Positions 1-7,619 are shown, counted from the stretch's first letter. The stretch: DNA of 17,568 nt from JBOHWJ01 sp050736615 (GCA_050736615.1 JBOHWL010000049.1:1-17568); one strand, 5' to 3'. Made by a program: numbers and translations. The notes: generated from the letters alone by a model not told the origin.

Positions 1-135
1 ATCCCGCCCAGCGCCATCTGTGTGAGATCCGTCATTTTGAGCGCGCGGTAAGGCCCATCGAGACCAAACGGCGTCATGGTGCAGACGATCAGGCGCGGCT
101 GCCGCTCAGCCAATTCGGCCCAGAACGGAAATCGC
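1..135. repeat. Left arm of 135-bp inverted repeat
   Basis: The reverse complement of 1-135 equals 995-1129 with a single mismatch (G101 against G1029 where C is expected). The arm begins at the window edge, so the repeat may continue outside. It lies inside a CoA-transferase reading frame in both copies. Confidence 0.95.
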
Positions 136-464
136 CGCTCGACTGTTTCGAACTCGCCGGCCAGCAGCACGATATCCGCTTGGGCCGCCATGTGAGCCAG
201 TACGGGTTGCGCCGCCGGATGGTCAATGTCGAGCGCCACGCTCTTTTTGTTAAGATTATAACGCCAGAAGAACATGCCGCTTTCGCGATCGCCCTCGCTG
301 GCGAAAGGACCGATCGTGCGGGACGGTGAACCCTCGCGCGGTTCGAGCTTGATGATTTCGGCACCGAGCCCCGCCATCAGCAGGCTTGCATAATCACCGA
401 TTTGATCGCCGACCTCGAGGAGCACCAGGTTGGCCAGAGACGAGCGCAGGTTGCCTTCGGTCAA
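1..464 (-). CDS. CaiB/BaiF CoA-transferase, N-terminal part (runs off window)
   Basis: Reading the minus strand from 464 to 1 gives 154 residues that look like the N-terminal third of a class III CoA-transferase. Such enzymes move CoA between carboxylic acids or act as racemases. Visible family features are an opening VLLEVGDQIGDYASLLMAGL, then LGAEIIKLEPREG, and LNKKSVALDI, the usual nucleotide/CoA-binding region. I chose the TTG start at 464-462: it follows an AGGAGG Shine-Dalgarno by about 8 nt, and its TTGA overlaps the TGA stop of the upstream CoA-transferase fragment, implying translational coupling. The C-terminal part is outside the window. The last 135 nt reappear in inverted orientation at 995-1129, and appending the plus-strand sequence from 1130 completes the protein in frame. 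The family call is secure; the substrate is unknown. Confidence 0.8.
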   Translation of the reverse strand, partial: MTEGNLRSSLANLVLLEVGDQIGDYASLLMAGLGAEIIKLEPREGSPSRTIGPFASEGDRESGMFFWRYNLNKKSVALDIDHPAAQPVLAHMAAQADIVLLAGEFETVERRFPFWAELAERQPRLIVCTMTPFGLDGPYRALKMTDLTQMALGG

Positions 465-994
465 ATCACGTCCTCCTCTCTGAGCATCGACATTTCCTGA
501 GCGCTCAGCCCAACGACAGTCTGGTAAATAAAATCGTTGTCTTCGCCGATTTTCGGCGCGGCGCGGCCGGTGAGCCCGCCGACGTTGGCGGGCGAGCGTG
601 AGAGGCGCGCGGGAAATCCCTCGATCGGCCAGGTGCCGACTTCGGTATGGCGCAGATTGACGAAATAGCCGCGCGCTTTGAGTTGCGGGTCGCGGTCAAA
701 GCGGTCGGACGCTTTTTGCACGACGCCGGCCGGAATGTCACGCGCTTGCAGCCGCTTCATCAACGCGTATCGTTCCCGCGTCAGCGTGAAAGCGGCGAGC
801 TTTTCATCGAGTTCATCCTGATTTTCCTTGCGGCCCGCCGCACTCGCGAAGCGATCGTCAAGTGCCCAGCGCGGCGTGCCGATTTCTTCGATCAAAGCCC
901 GCCATTGTTCATCTGACTGGACCGAAATGGCGATCCAGTGGTCGTCGCCCTCGCAGCGATAGGCACCATGGGGTGCCCAATTCAAAAACGGCAT
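461..994 (-). CDS. CaiB/BaiF CoA-transferase, C-terminal fragment (5' truncated)
   Basis: About 177 residues match the C-terminal third of a class III CoA-transferase. Typical signs are FLNWAPHGAYRCEGDDHWIA, followed by a helical segment ending in IPAGVVQKASD and the DPQLKARGYF motif that precedes the family's C-terminal strand region. The N-terminal 200 or so residues, including the catalytic segment, are absent. Minus-strand sequence above 995 is the antisense of another CoA-transferase, so the gene is cut at this point. The ATG at 994 is only the first start after the break and is unlikely to be the natural one. The stop overlaps the start of the next CoA-transferase by 4 nt, so the two were probably a tandem pair. 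As it stands the product could not be an active enzyme. Confidence 0.75.
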   Translation of the reverse strand: MPFLNWAPHGAYRCEGDDHWIAISVQSDEQWRALIEEIGTPRWALDDRFASAAGRKENQDELDEKLAAFTLTRERYALMKRLQARDIPAGVVQKASDRFDRDPQLKARGYFVNLRHTEVGTWPIEGFPARLSRSPANVGGLTGRAAPKIGEDNDFIYQTVVGLSAQEMSMLREEDVI

Positions 995-1925
995 GCGATT
1001 TCCGTTCTGGGCCGAATTGGCTGAGCGGGAGCCGCGCCTGATCGTCTGCACCATGACGCCGTTTGGTCTCGATGGGCCTTACCGCGCGCTCAAAATGACG
1101 GATCTCACACAGATGGCGCTGGGCGGGATCATGGCGGTATGCGGCTATGACCCTGACAACGACGGGCACTACGATACGCCGCCGATCGCGCCTGCCATGT
1201 GGCACTCGTGGCATATCGCGGGCGAGTACGCGGCGGTAGCGATATTGGCGGCGCTCAATTTTCGCGATTTGAGCGGCGAAGGCCAGCTAATCGACGTCTC
1301 GGTACATGAGGCGGTCAATACCTGTACCGAGATCGCGATGCCTACTTATATATACAATGGGCAGGTTGTGAAGAGGCAAACCGCGCGTCATGCCGCGACT
1401 GGTATTACCCAGTTCAGGCTATCTAAGAGCCGCGACGATATATACATGCTCGCAAGTCTCAGTCCGTTTGAGCGCGAAGCGCGCGCCTTCACCGAACTAG
1501 CCGACAACGTCGGTATTGCGCATGTGTTGGGAACGCCGGAATACGCCCAGCTTCAAAAAGAGGACCGGCGCGCCGCGTTCACCTATCGCAATGATTTGAT
1601 CGAACAGGTGGTGGCGAGTCTTCCCGCGCGCGAAATCTTCGAACGCGCGCAGGCGGTGGGCCTCGCCTGGTCGCCGATTCGGCGCCCGGAGGACAACCTC
1701 GACGATCCACATTTCAAGGCGCGCCAGAGCTTTGCCGGGATTTACCATCCGGAGCTCGGACGCGAGCTGCTCTATCCGGGGACCGTCGCCAGCGACGGCG
1801 AAGCCCCCCATATGGCATATTCGCGCCGGGCACCCCGCCTGGGTGAGCATACGAACGAGGTTCTCGAATGGGCCGGTTATAGTCCGGATACAATAGAGGA
1901 TCTTCGGAGGCGTGGAGTGATTTGA
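993..1925 (+). CDS. CaiB/BaiF CoA-transferase, C-terminal two-thirds (5' truncated)
   Basis: This 310-residue open frame is a class III CoA-transferase lacking its N-terminus. Features include MTPFGLDGPYRALKMTDLTQ, the central GEGQLIDVSVHEA segment, and the C-terminal DDPHFKARQSF motif. The first 135 nt duplicate, inverted, positions 1-135 with one difference (G1029, giving Glu instead of Gln). Joining the minus-strand reading 464-1 to 1130-1925 gives 1,260 nt, a whole number of codons and 419 residues, the usual family length. This ORF is therefore the missing end of the gene seen at 1-464. Where the family usually has the catalytic Asp (pattern xADxxG), I read WHIAG with His in its place. 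The ATG at 993 lies at the breakpoint and has no good ribosome-binding site. Confidence 0.78.
   Translation: MRFPFWAELAEREPRLIVCTMTPFGLDGPYRALKMTDLTQMALGGIMAVCGYDPDNDGHYDTPPIAPAMWHSWHIAGEYAAVAILAALNFRDLSGEGQLIDVSVHEAVNTCTEIAMPTYIYNGQVVKRQTARHAATGITQFRLSKSRDDIYMLASLSPFEREARAFTELADNVGIAHVLGTPEYAQLQKEDRRAAFTYRNDLIEQVVASLPAREIFERAQAVGLAWSPIRRPEDNLDDPHFKARQSFAGIYHPELGRELLYPGTVASDGEAPHMAYSRRAPRLGEHTNEVLEWAGYSPDTIEDLRRRGVI
995..1129. repeat. Right arm of 135-bp inverted repeat
   Basis: This is the inverted partner of 1-135, differing at one of 135 positions. Similarity stops abruptly at 995, next to the palindrome GCATGC (991-996). That is also where the minus-strand CoA-transferase fragment loses its coding continuity. 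Confidence 0.95.
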
Positions 1926-1964
1926 ATCCACTTCTAACGTAAGCGGCTGATTGACGGACGTCCG

Positions 1965-2163
1965 CTAAGGAACCTCAGTACAAGCCCCAGTTCTCATTCC
2001 GAACGGCGGGCGAGTCTGCAAGCCGCGTTCTGGATAACGAGTCCACGAGGTGCGTTCGAAATAAGTGAAGATCCCGGAAAAATCCCTCTAAAGGCAAAAA
2101 AGATCCGCGATTCCTCGCTCCGCTCGGAATGACAGATAAGACTTCGGCGGAGCTTCCCTAAAG
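1965..2163. repeat. Modular inverted-repeat element, copy 1
   Basis: The 357-bp gap 1926-2282 between convergent genes holds this element and no gene. The left end CTAAGGAACCTCAGTACAAG is roughly inverted at the right end (about 2137-2163). Inside are CATTCCGAACGG and AATCCCGGAAAA-like left-arm blocks, then the right arm GATTCCTCGCTCCGCTCGGA followed by ATGACA. About 50 bp containing GGGCGAGTCTGCAAG interrupts the left arm. A further degenerate fragment (GTCATCCGGCGG and CAGAATGACAGG) lies at 2197-2243. The convergent location suggests a bidirectional terminator, which is inference. Confidence 0.7.
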
Positions 2164-2282
2164 GTCGTTCATGCCAATTTGCTGAACTTGGAATCCGTCA
2201 TCCGGCGGAAGGGCAAACAAGCCGCAACCCCTCAGAATGACAGGATGAATCCATGTGCTGAGATGAATGGCCGCCCGAATTT

Positions 2283-3410
2283 TCATCCGAAGCGCGGCAT
2301 CACCTTACTCGCGAACAGTTCGAGTTCGTCGATGACCTCATCCTTCTCCAGGTAGCCTTGCCCGATCTGCAGATGCACCTCGTTGAAGCGTAGCTGATTG
2401 TACGCGGTTTCGATTTGCCGGCTGACCTCGTCGGGCGTTCCCACTATCGCCATCGGCCGCGCCTGATCGAACGGCAGAAACCAGTTGTCCCACACCCACC
2501 AATGCTCTTCGAGCTTTTCCAGCGCGCGCTGGCGGTTGCGGTCGATTGAAATGATCCCGCCCCACGCGGCGATATCCTCTTCAGGCACCATGCGGCCCGC
2601 TTTGTCAGCCTCTTCCTTGTATCCGTCCCACAGCCCGCGGCAGAATTCGAGGTTATTCGCCAGCACGATCGGCTTGCCGCCCTCGCGCGCCCAGAACCTG
2701 ATAGTGCGCATGCTGTGGGCGAAGGCGCCATAGAGTTTGGGGTGCGGCTTTTGATACGGCCGCGGTGCGATGCCGATTTTTCTGACATGGCCGTCCGCGT
2801 CCACCCCTTTGCCGAACTTAAGATAGGCCGAATGCGGCTGTACCAGGTCTTTAGGCGGAAACGTCCAGTACTTGCCCTCGAAACTGAAGACGTCGTTGGT
2901 CCACGCGGTTTTCACAATGCGAACCGACTCTTCGAAGATCTCGCGATTGATGCGATCCTGTTCGTCGCGCCGCTTGGCTAAATCCGGCGTCGTCGCATGC
3001 GCGCCAGGAACCGCCGCGTAATTTTGAAACCAGCGCGCCTGGTATCCGCGCGTAAAGCCGACATTGAGCCGGCCTTTCAAAATGTGGTCGAGCGTGGCGA
3101 TCTCTTCGGCCACCCGCACCGGATTATGCGTGGGCAGGACATAGCCCAGCGTGTTAGCCTTCAGCCGTTTGGAGTTGAGCCCGATAAACAGGCTCGACAT
3201 GCCTGGATGGTTGGTTTCCTCGAAACCTTCAATCTGCAGATGGTGTTCGTTGTGTCCATAACCCGCATAACCCAATTCGTCAGCGGCGTGGACATACGCT
3301 TTCACCTCCTCGAGATAACGCTGATATAAGTCGCCGCGCTGGCCGGCCATGCCCTGTTCGATTTCTTTGCGGCGTCCGACCGCGCCCGCCTGAATCAGAT
3401 GAAACTCCAT
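2283..3410 (-). CDS. LLM class flavin-dependent oxidoreductase (luciferase-like monooxygenase)
   Basis: This 375-residue protein has the bacterial luciferase-like TIM-barrel fold. Members use reduced flavin (FMN or F420) to oxidise substrates such as ketones, alkanes or sulfonates. Diagnostic segments are NEHH at 54-57 and the stretch at about 89-123 running through LPTHNPVRVAEEIATLDHI, then LKGRLNVGFTRGY, which is the core luciferase motif. The C-terminal IVGTPDEV, near residue 340, is also typical. The length is normal. The ATG at 3410 gives MEFHLIQAG, a standard first strand; a weak GGGAG lies about 13 nt upstream. It is the last gene of a minus-strand run, 72 bp after the SMP-30-like gene. 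The substrate and the flavin used cannot be told from the sequence. Family assignment is firm. Confidence 0.9.
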   Translation of the reverse strand: MEFHLIQAGAVGRRKEIEQGMAGQRGDLYQRYLEEVKAYVHAADELGYAGYGHNEHHLQIEGFEETNHPGMSSLFIGLNSKRLKANTLGYVLPTHNPVRVAEEIATLDHILKGRLNVGFTRGYQARWFQNYAAVPGAHATTPDLAKRRDEQDRINREIFEESVRIVKTAWTNDVFSFEGKYWTFPPKDLVQPHSAYLKFGKGVDADGHVRKIGIAPRPYQKPHPKLYGAFAHSMRTIRFWAREGGKPIVLANNLEFCRGLWDGYKEEADKAGRMVPEEDIAAWGGIISIDRNRQRALEKLEEHWWVWDNWFLPFDQARPMAIVGTPDEVSRQIETAYNQLRFNEVHLQIGQGYLEKDEVIDELELFASKVMPRFG

Positions 3411-3482
3411 TGTAAACCAACTCCCGCCTGCGACGGCGCCGCATGCGCGCCTGTCGCGGCTATCTTGACAATCTGCTGAAAC

Positions 3483-4340
3483 CTAAAATCGTGCTTTGGG
3501 TACCGGCAGTCCCGGTATGTCCGCGCGCGTGCGAAAAACCGTGCCCTTCAAATCACGATTGTCACTGTTATTCGCCGTCACCACGTAGAGGTCGCGCATA
3601 TCGGGGCCACCGAAGGCTACACTGGTGACGGTTTTCGCTGGCACCTTGATGCGCCGGTCGAGCGTCGCGTCAGGCTTGAAGCGCACCACTTCTCCCGGAC
3701 CGGCGACCACTGCGACCCACACGCCGCCTTCGACATCCACCGTCATGCCGTCGGGCATACCGTCGGGGATGCGCGCAAACAACTGCCGATCACTGACGGT
3801 CCGGCCGGAGTGAACCGTGTATGCCCAGACCGCACGGGTGGTCGAGTCGCAATGGTAGAGCAGCTTGCGATCCGGGCTGAAGCCGAGCCCGTTGGTCACC
3901 TCGACTCCCTCCCACAGCTTGGTAACCGTGTCGGGCGGATCGACGCGAAACAGCGAACCCGGCGGCGGTGTGCTTTTGAAATCGAACTGATTGATGTCGC
4001 AGCCGAAGCTGCCAGTCCATACACTCCCCTGATCATCGATGGTCAGATCATTCAGGCCGAAGAGCGGCTTGCCCTCCCATTGGGCGAAGATGTCGCGGAT
4101 TTTCCCGCTCCCCTCGTCCCAATGGCTTAGCGCCACACCAGTGACCAGCAAGCCGCCGCTTTGATTCAAGGCGATGCCCCCCACCGATTTGCGGCCGGGA
4201 ATCAACGTCTCGATTTTGCCTTCCGGAGTACGCCGGAAAACGCCTCCGCCGCGCACGTCACTGTAATAGAGGCGATTGCGGTCGTCGGTCCGCGGACCCT
4301 CAAGCAGCCCGTAACCAGTCGCTAACGTTTCAAATTCCAT
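3483..4340 (-). CDS. SMP-30/gluconolactonase/LRE-like beta-propeller hydrolase
   Basis: This 285-residue protein belongs to the SMP-30/regucalcin/gluconolactonase family, metal-dependent six-bladed propellers that open sugar or other lactones. The metal ligands expected from regucalcin are all visible: Glu14 in LLEGPR, Asn150 in TNGLGFSPD and Asp197 in MPDGMTVD. Asn97 in GLNDLTIDDQG matches the usual substrate-side Asn. There is no signal peptide, so it is probably cytoplasmic. The length fits the family. It lies 56 bp after the SnoaL-like gene and 72 bp before the LLM oxidoreductase on the same strand, so co-transcription is likely. A lactone made by the flavin enzyme would be a natural substrate, but that is inference. 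Confidence 0.9.
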   Translation of the reverse strand: MEFETLATGYGLLEGPRTDDRNRLYYSDVRGGGVFRRTPEGKIETLIPGRKSVGGIALNQSGGLLVTGVALSHWDEGSGKIRDIFAQWEGKPLFGLNDLTIDDQGSVWTGSFGCDINQFDFKSTPPPGSLFRVDPPDTVTKLWEGVEVTNGLGFSPDRKLLYHCDSTTRAVWAYTVHSGRTVSDRQLFARIPDGMPDGMTVDVEGGVWVAVVAGPGEVVRFKPDATLDRRIKVPAKTVTSVAFGGPDMRDLYVVTANNSDNRDLKGTVFRTRADIPGLPVPKARF

Positions 4341-4396
4341 GATTGGTATCTTTCGCGCCTTTTTGGGTCCCCGCGGACCGTCGCCCGCTCATTGGA

Positions 4397-4789
4397 TCAA
4401 GCGCACAGCACCTGGTTGGCGTGCATCGTATCCATGTATTCTTTGACTTCCTGGATCTTGCCGTTACGCACGATAAACAGGAAATGATACTTGTTATTGT
4501 AAGTCCGGCCGTTTCTCAATTTTGCCATCGATTCAGCTTCCACCGCGACGCGGTCGCCTTCCGCCGTCACGCCCAGCGGAGTGAGCTTCAGCGCCCCGTC
4601 AATTTGCGAGCCGAGTCCGGCGATTAGCTCGCCGAACTGCGTCTTGGTCTTAATGCCTGACAATGGGAAATTGCCGGCTACCCACCAGGTGGCGGAATCA
4701 GCCAGCGCCCCCATCACGGCGTCGGCTTTACCCGCATTCATGCTCTCGAACAGACCCATCACGACCTTTTTGTTCTCTTCGGCGCTCAT
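4397..4789 (-). CDS. SnoaL/NTF2-like protein (ketosteroid-isomerase fold)
   Basis: This small protein of 130 residues has a SnoaL/NTF2-like cone fold. It starts MSAEENKKVVMGLFESMNAG, the typical first helix, followed by WWVAGNFPLSG and a C-terminal strand pair (YNNKYHFLFIVRNGKIQEVK, then EYMDTMHA) characteristic of this superfamily. I place the start at ATG 4789 rather than upstream because GGGAGG sits 6 nt before it and similarity begins there. Members are isomerases, cyclases, dehydratases or non-catalytic binding proteins, so the role is not predictable. It lies second in the minus-strand run, between the aldo/keto reductase and the SMP-30-like gene. Confidence 0.82.
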   Translation of the reverse strand: MSAEENKKVVMGLFESMNAGKADAVMGALADSATWWVAGNFPLSGIKTKTQFGELIAGLGSQIDGALKLTPLGVTAEGDRVAVEAESMAKLRNGRTYNNKYHFLFIVRNGKIQEVKEYMDTMHANQVLCA

Positions 4790-4870
4790 GAGTGGCCTCC
4801 CATTGTTAACCAGTCCAGTTTTGCAATCGCCACGATGATTCGAATCGGTTCGCGGAGAGAATACCCGCAA

Positions 4871-4904
4871 TTGATATCAACTGGCTAATCCAGTTCGCGA
4901 TCAA
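4871..4904 (-). terminator. Nested hairpin after the aldo/keto reductase gene
   Basis: Inner arms AACTGG (4879-4884) and CCAGTT (4890-4895) enclose a 5-nt loop; outer arms TTGAT (4871-4875) and ATCAA (4900-4904) can pair too. It lies just downstream of the minus-strand aldo/keto reductase stop. There is no U-run, so it may be an RNA-processing or attenuation hairpin rather than an intrinsic terminator. Confidence 0.35.
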
Positions 4905-4919
4905 TTAGAACCAGATGGG

Positions 4920-5918
4920 CTAGTCCTGTTCGAGCCAGCCCTGGGGGCTCGGATTGACGCCATGCTTGGCGAAAACCTCGTCGATCCGCTTCATATCGGC
5001 GTCCGCAATCGACCAGCCCAGCGCGCCGATATTGTCATTCACCTCGCGCTCATTACGGCATCCGACCAGCGCGACGCTGACGACCGGATTCGAGGTCGTC
5101 CAACGCAGCGCCAATTGGGGCAGCGTCTTGCCGTAACCTTGCGCGATACCCTTGAGCTCTTCGACCGCGCGCAGGTTCTTGAGAAAATAATCTGGACCGA
5201 ACAGATGCTGGAATAAATTGATCGAGCCCATCCGTCCGCGCTTGGCGCGCCAATCGTCCGAGTCGAAATTCATTTCCTCGTTGAAGGTGCCGGTGAGCAT
5301 GCCGTAGGCCAGCGAGCCATAGGCCATCACCCCGATATCGTGCTCGCGGCAATAGGGAAAGATCTCCGCCTGCATTCGGCGGTCGAACATGTTCCAGCAG
5401 TATTGCGCGACGTCGATGCGCCGTGTATGCACGCTGGTTTCAATCTGGCTCAGCCGGAAATTCGAAATCCCGATGGCGCGAGCCTTACCCTGCCGCACGA
5501 TCTCGTCGAGCGCGCGCATGGTCTCTTCAAACGGCGTATTCACGTCGGGCCAATGCACCATATAGACGTCGACGTGATCGGTGTTGAGATTAGCCAGGCT
5601 CTTTTCGATCGACGCCATCACGCGATTGCGGCTGCTATCGCGGAAATTTGGCGCTTCTTTATAGCCCACCCCGAACTTGGTCGTGATCACGGCTTCATTA
5701 CGCCGCGTTCCCAGCGCCTTGGCCAGCGAGCGTTCCGATGATCCGAAACCATAAGCCTCGGCGGTATCGAAACAGTTGATGCCGGCATCCAGCGCGCGGT
5801 TGACCGCCTTGATGAATTCGGATTCCTCGATGCTGCCGTAGCCACCGCCAATCTCCCAGCAGCCGATGCCGATTGCGGAAATCTCGATTCCTGTTCGGCC
5901 GAATGGACGATATTCCAT
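4920..5918 (-). CDS. Aldo/keto reductase
   Basis: This 332-residue NAD(P)H-dependent carbonyl reductase or alcohol dehydrogenase is of the aldo/keto reductase superfamily, a cytoplasmic TIM barrel. The full catalytic tetrad is visible: Asp51 in NCFDTAEAYG, Tyr56 in the same motif, Lys81 in ITTKFGVG and His122 in YMVHWPD. The C-terminal nicotinamide-phosphate segment VALVGCRNEREVNDNIGAL is also present. The length is normal for the plant-auxin-induced-like, K-channel-beta-like branch. The start at ATG 5918 gives the classic MEYRPFGRTGIEIS opening, with TGGAG about 9 nt upstream. It is the first gene of the minus-strand run and faces the CMD-like gene across a 386-bp divergent spacer. The natural substrate is unknown. 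Confidence 0.93.
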   Translation of the reverse strand: MEYRPFGRTGIEISAIGIGCWEIGGGYGSIEESEFIKAVNRALDAGINCFDTAEAYGFGSSERSLAKALGTRRNEAVITTKFGVGYKEAPNFRDSSRNRVMASIEKSLANLNTDHVDVYMVHWPDVNTPFEETMRALDEIVRQGKARAIGISNFRLSQIETSVHTRRIDVAQYCWNMFDRRMQAEIFPYCREHDIGVMAYGSLAYGMLTGTFNEEMNFDSDDWRAKRGRMGSINLFQHLFGPDYFLKNLRAVEELKGIAQGYGKTLPQLALRWTTSNPVVSVALVGCRNEREVNDNIGALGWSIADADMKRIDEVFAKHGVNPSPQGWLEQD

Positions 5919-6304
5919 TTGTCGCGCTCCAGTTGGTTAAAATCGTTATGATGCGCTCGCGCGCGCGTCCGAGTTTGGAGCGGAACCGTGATTACCAGGT
6001 CTTCGCTGTTTGCGCCCGCTCGCTTCCTTTTCGAAATCTCCCAAAGCCCATCCCAACTTGCAAGCCTCGCGGGTCACATGGCGTTTTTCGGCGCGAGGGT
6101 AAACGCGCTTTTAACTGGCGCCAGGTTAATGCTCTCGCGCCGCCGCGCACTTGCCCTTTCCCCCGGACGGCGATAGACATGCGTCGATCCGCTTACGGGC
6201 CAAGTTACACTACCCGGGCGCGGCGACTTCACCGGCGCACCGTCGGAGCAGCCGCCTCTTGTCACATGTGCGCGCATGCGGCGGTCGAAAATAGGAGTAG
6301 ATCA
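5919..6304. promoter_or_regulatory. Divergent intergenic region with nested palindromes
   Basis: This 386-bp spacer separates the minus-strand and plus-strand operons, so promoters for both are expected here. No convincing gene is seen. A near-palindrome TTAACTGGCGCCAGGTTAA lies at 6111-6129 around a perfect CTGGCGCCAG core. GGCGCGAG (6090-6097) and CTCGCGCC (6134-6141) form a second inverted pair outside it. These are candidates for a regulator-binding site. I see no clear sigma-70 boxes. Confidence 0.45.
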
Positions 6305-6628
6305 ATGGCAACAGAATCGTCCGACCCGCGCGAAAGAGCACGCGCGGTGGTTCCAAAGTTGATCGACATCACCGAGAAAGTGCTCTACGGCGACGTCTGG
6401 GAACGGCCGGGATTATCCAAACGCGATCGCAGCTTAATCACGGTGGCCTCGCTGATCGCGACGGCCCGTGGCGAGCAACTCCGGGGCCATCTCGTGCGCG
6501 CGCTCACCAACGGTGTCACCCAGGATGAGATCAGCGAAATTATCACACACATGGCTTTTTACTCCGGATGGCCCACCGCGATATCAGCGGCCTTCATCGC
6601 CAAAGAAGTATTCGAGGCGCGCAAGTAA
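6305..6628 (+). CDS. Carboxymuconolactone decarboxylase (CMD/AhpD-like) family protein
   Basis: This 107-residue helical protein resembles the CMD family, typified by PcaC (4-carboxymuconolactone decarboxylase of the beta-ketoadipate pathway). Matches are LSKRDRSLITVASLIATARG, the NGVTQDEISEII helix and THMAFYSGWPTAISA. The CxxC of AhpD peroxidases is absent, so a PcaC-type or scaffold role is likelier than alkylhydroperoxidase. The start at 6305 follows TAGGAG by about 8 nt. An upstream extension is open in frame but has unlike composition and no similarity. It is the first gene of the plus-strand series, 46 bp before the dehydrogenase. Actual decarboxylase activity is not assured, since this family is often misassigned. 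Confidence 0.88.
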   Translation: MATESSDPRERARAVVPKLIDITEKVLYGDVWERPGLSKRDRSLITVASLIATARGEQLRGHLVRALTNGVTQDEISEIITHMAFYSGWPTAISAAFIAKEVFEARK

Positions 6629-6674
6629 ACGTGTGATCGCCGGCGCGGCCGGCTTGATCTGAGAGGAGGCGCAT

Positions 6675-7613
6675 ATGCGCGTCGGCTTTATTGGCTTGGG
6701 CACTATGGGCGGCAAGATGGCCGCGAGTTTGCAACGCGCTGGTTATGAACTGGTCGTTTATGACGCGCGACGCGAAGCCGCGAACACCCACGTCGCCGCC
6801 GGTGCGCAATGGGCCGGCTCGCCACGGGAACTCGCCGGGCAAACCGAGGTCATTTTCACCTCGCTGCCCGGTCCGCCTGATGTCGAGCAGGTGGCGCTCG
6901 GCGAAGACGGCATTCTGGCCGGGATGCGCGCGGACACCGCCTACTTCGATCTTTCCACCAACTCGCCGACCCTCGTGCGCCATTTGCATGCCGTTTTCGC
7001 CTCTCGCGGCGTCCATATGCTGGACGCGCCGGTAAGCGGTGGACCACGTGGCGCCGCCAGTGGCAGGTTGGCTATATGGGTGGGCGGCGACGAGGCGGTT
7101 TTCCATCGATACAAACCGTTGCTCGACGCGATCGGCGATCAGGCGCGTTATGTCGGTCCGATCGGTGCCGCCAGCGTTGCCAAGCTGGTGCACAACTGCG
7201 TGGGCTACATGCTCAATCGCGCGCTGTCGGAAGCTTTCACGATGGGGGTCAAGGCGGGCGTCGAGCCTCTCACGTTATGGGAAACGGTACGGCAAGGCGC
7301 GCTCGGCCGCATGCGGACATTTGATTCGCTGGTCAATCATTTTTTGCCGGGAACCTACGACCCACCGGATTTTGCCCTCCGCCTGGCCCATAAGGACGTG
7401 AGCCTCGCCACCGCGCTCGGCCGCGAATTCAACGTGCCGATGGCGATGGCGAATCTGGCGCTCGACGAATTGACCGCCGCTCTGAATCGAGGCTGGGGTG
7501 AGCGCGACTCGCGCGCCGCAATGGTGCTGCAGCAAGAGCGCGCGGGCCTCGAAATCGCGGTTGACCCGGAGCGTATCCGCGACGCCCTTAAACGCGATCG
7601 CGCAGGGAATTAA
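6675..7613 (+). CDS. Beta-hydroxyacid dehydrogenase (3-hydroxyisobutyrate dehydrogenase-like)
   Basis: This 312-residue NAD(P)-dependent enzyme is of the 3-hydroxyisobutyrate/6-phosphogluconate dehydrogenase superfamily. It has an N-terminal Rossmann fold with GFIGLGTMG at 4-12, the substrate-binding loop DAPVSGGPRGA at 117-127, and the catalytic Lys170 and Asn174 in AKLVHNCVG. The C-terminal helical domain contains the conserved HKDVSLA segment (239-245). Asp30 at the end of the second strand suggests NAD rather than NADP preference (inference). The start is supported by AGGAGG 6 nt before the ATG. It would oxidise a beta-hydroxyacid to the semialdehyde or keto form. The hydroxyacid could come from lactone opening by the neighbouring lactonase-like enzymes. 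Confidence 0.92.
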   Translation: MRVGFIGLGTMGGKMAASLQRAGYELVVYDARREAANTHVAAGAQWAGSPRELAGQTEVIFTSLPGPPDVEQVALGEDGILAGMRADTAYFDLSTNSPTLVRHLHAVFASRGVHMLDAPVSGGPRGAASGRLAIWVGGDEAVFHRYKPLLDAIGDQARYVGPIGAASVAKLVHNCVGYMLNRALSEAFTMGVKAGVEPLTLWETVRQGALGRMRTFDSLVNHFLPGTYDPPDFALRLAHKDVSLATALGREFNVPMAMANLALDELTAALNRGWGERDSRAAMVLQQERAGLEIAVDPERIRDALKRDRAGN

Positions 7614-7619
7614 TTGTCG

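Noticed and set aside
1926..2282. tRNA or attachment site in the gap after the CoA-transferase
   Set aside because: No cloverleaf or CCA end could be drawn; the inverted structure is explained by the repeat element.
5873..6304. N-terminal extension of the CMD-like gene back to 5873
   Set aside because: The extension overlaps the start of the divergent aldo/keto reductase, has Arg-rich shadow composition, and a good ribosome site supports the start at 6305.
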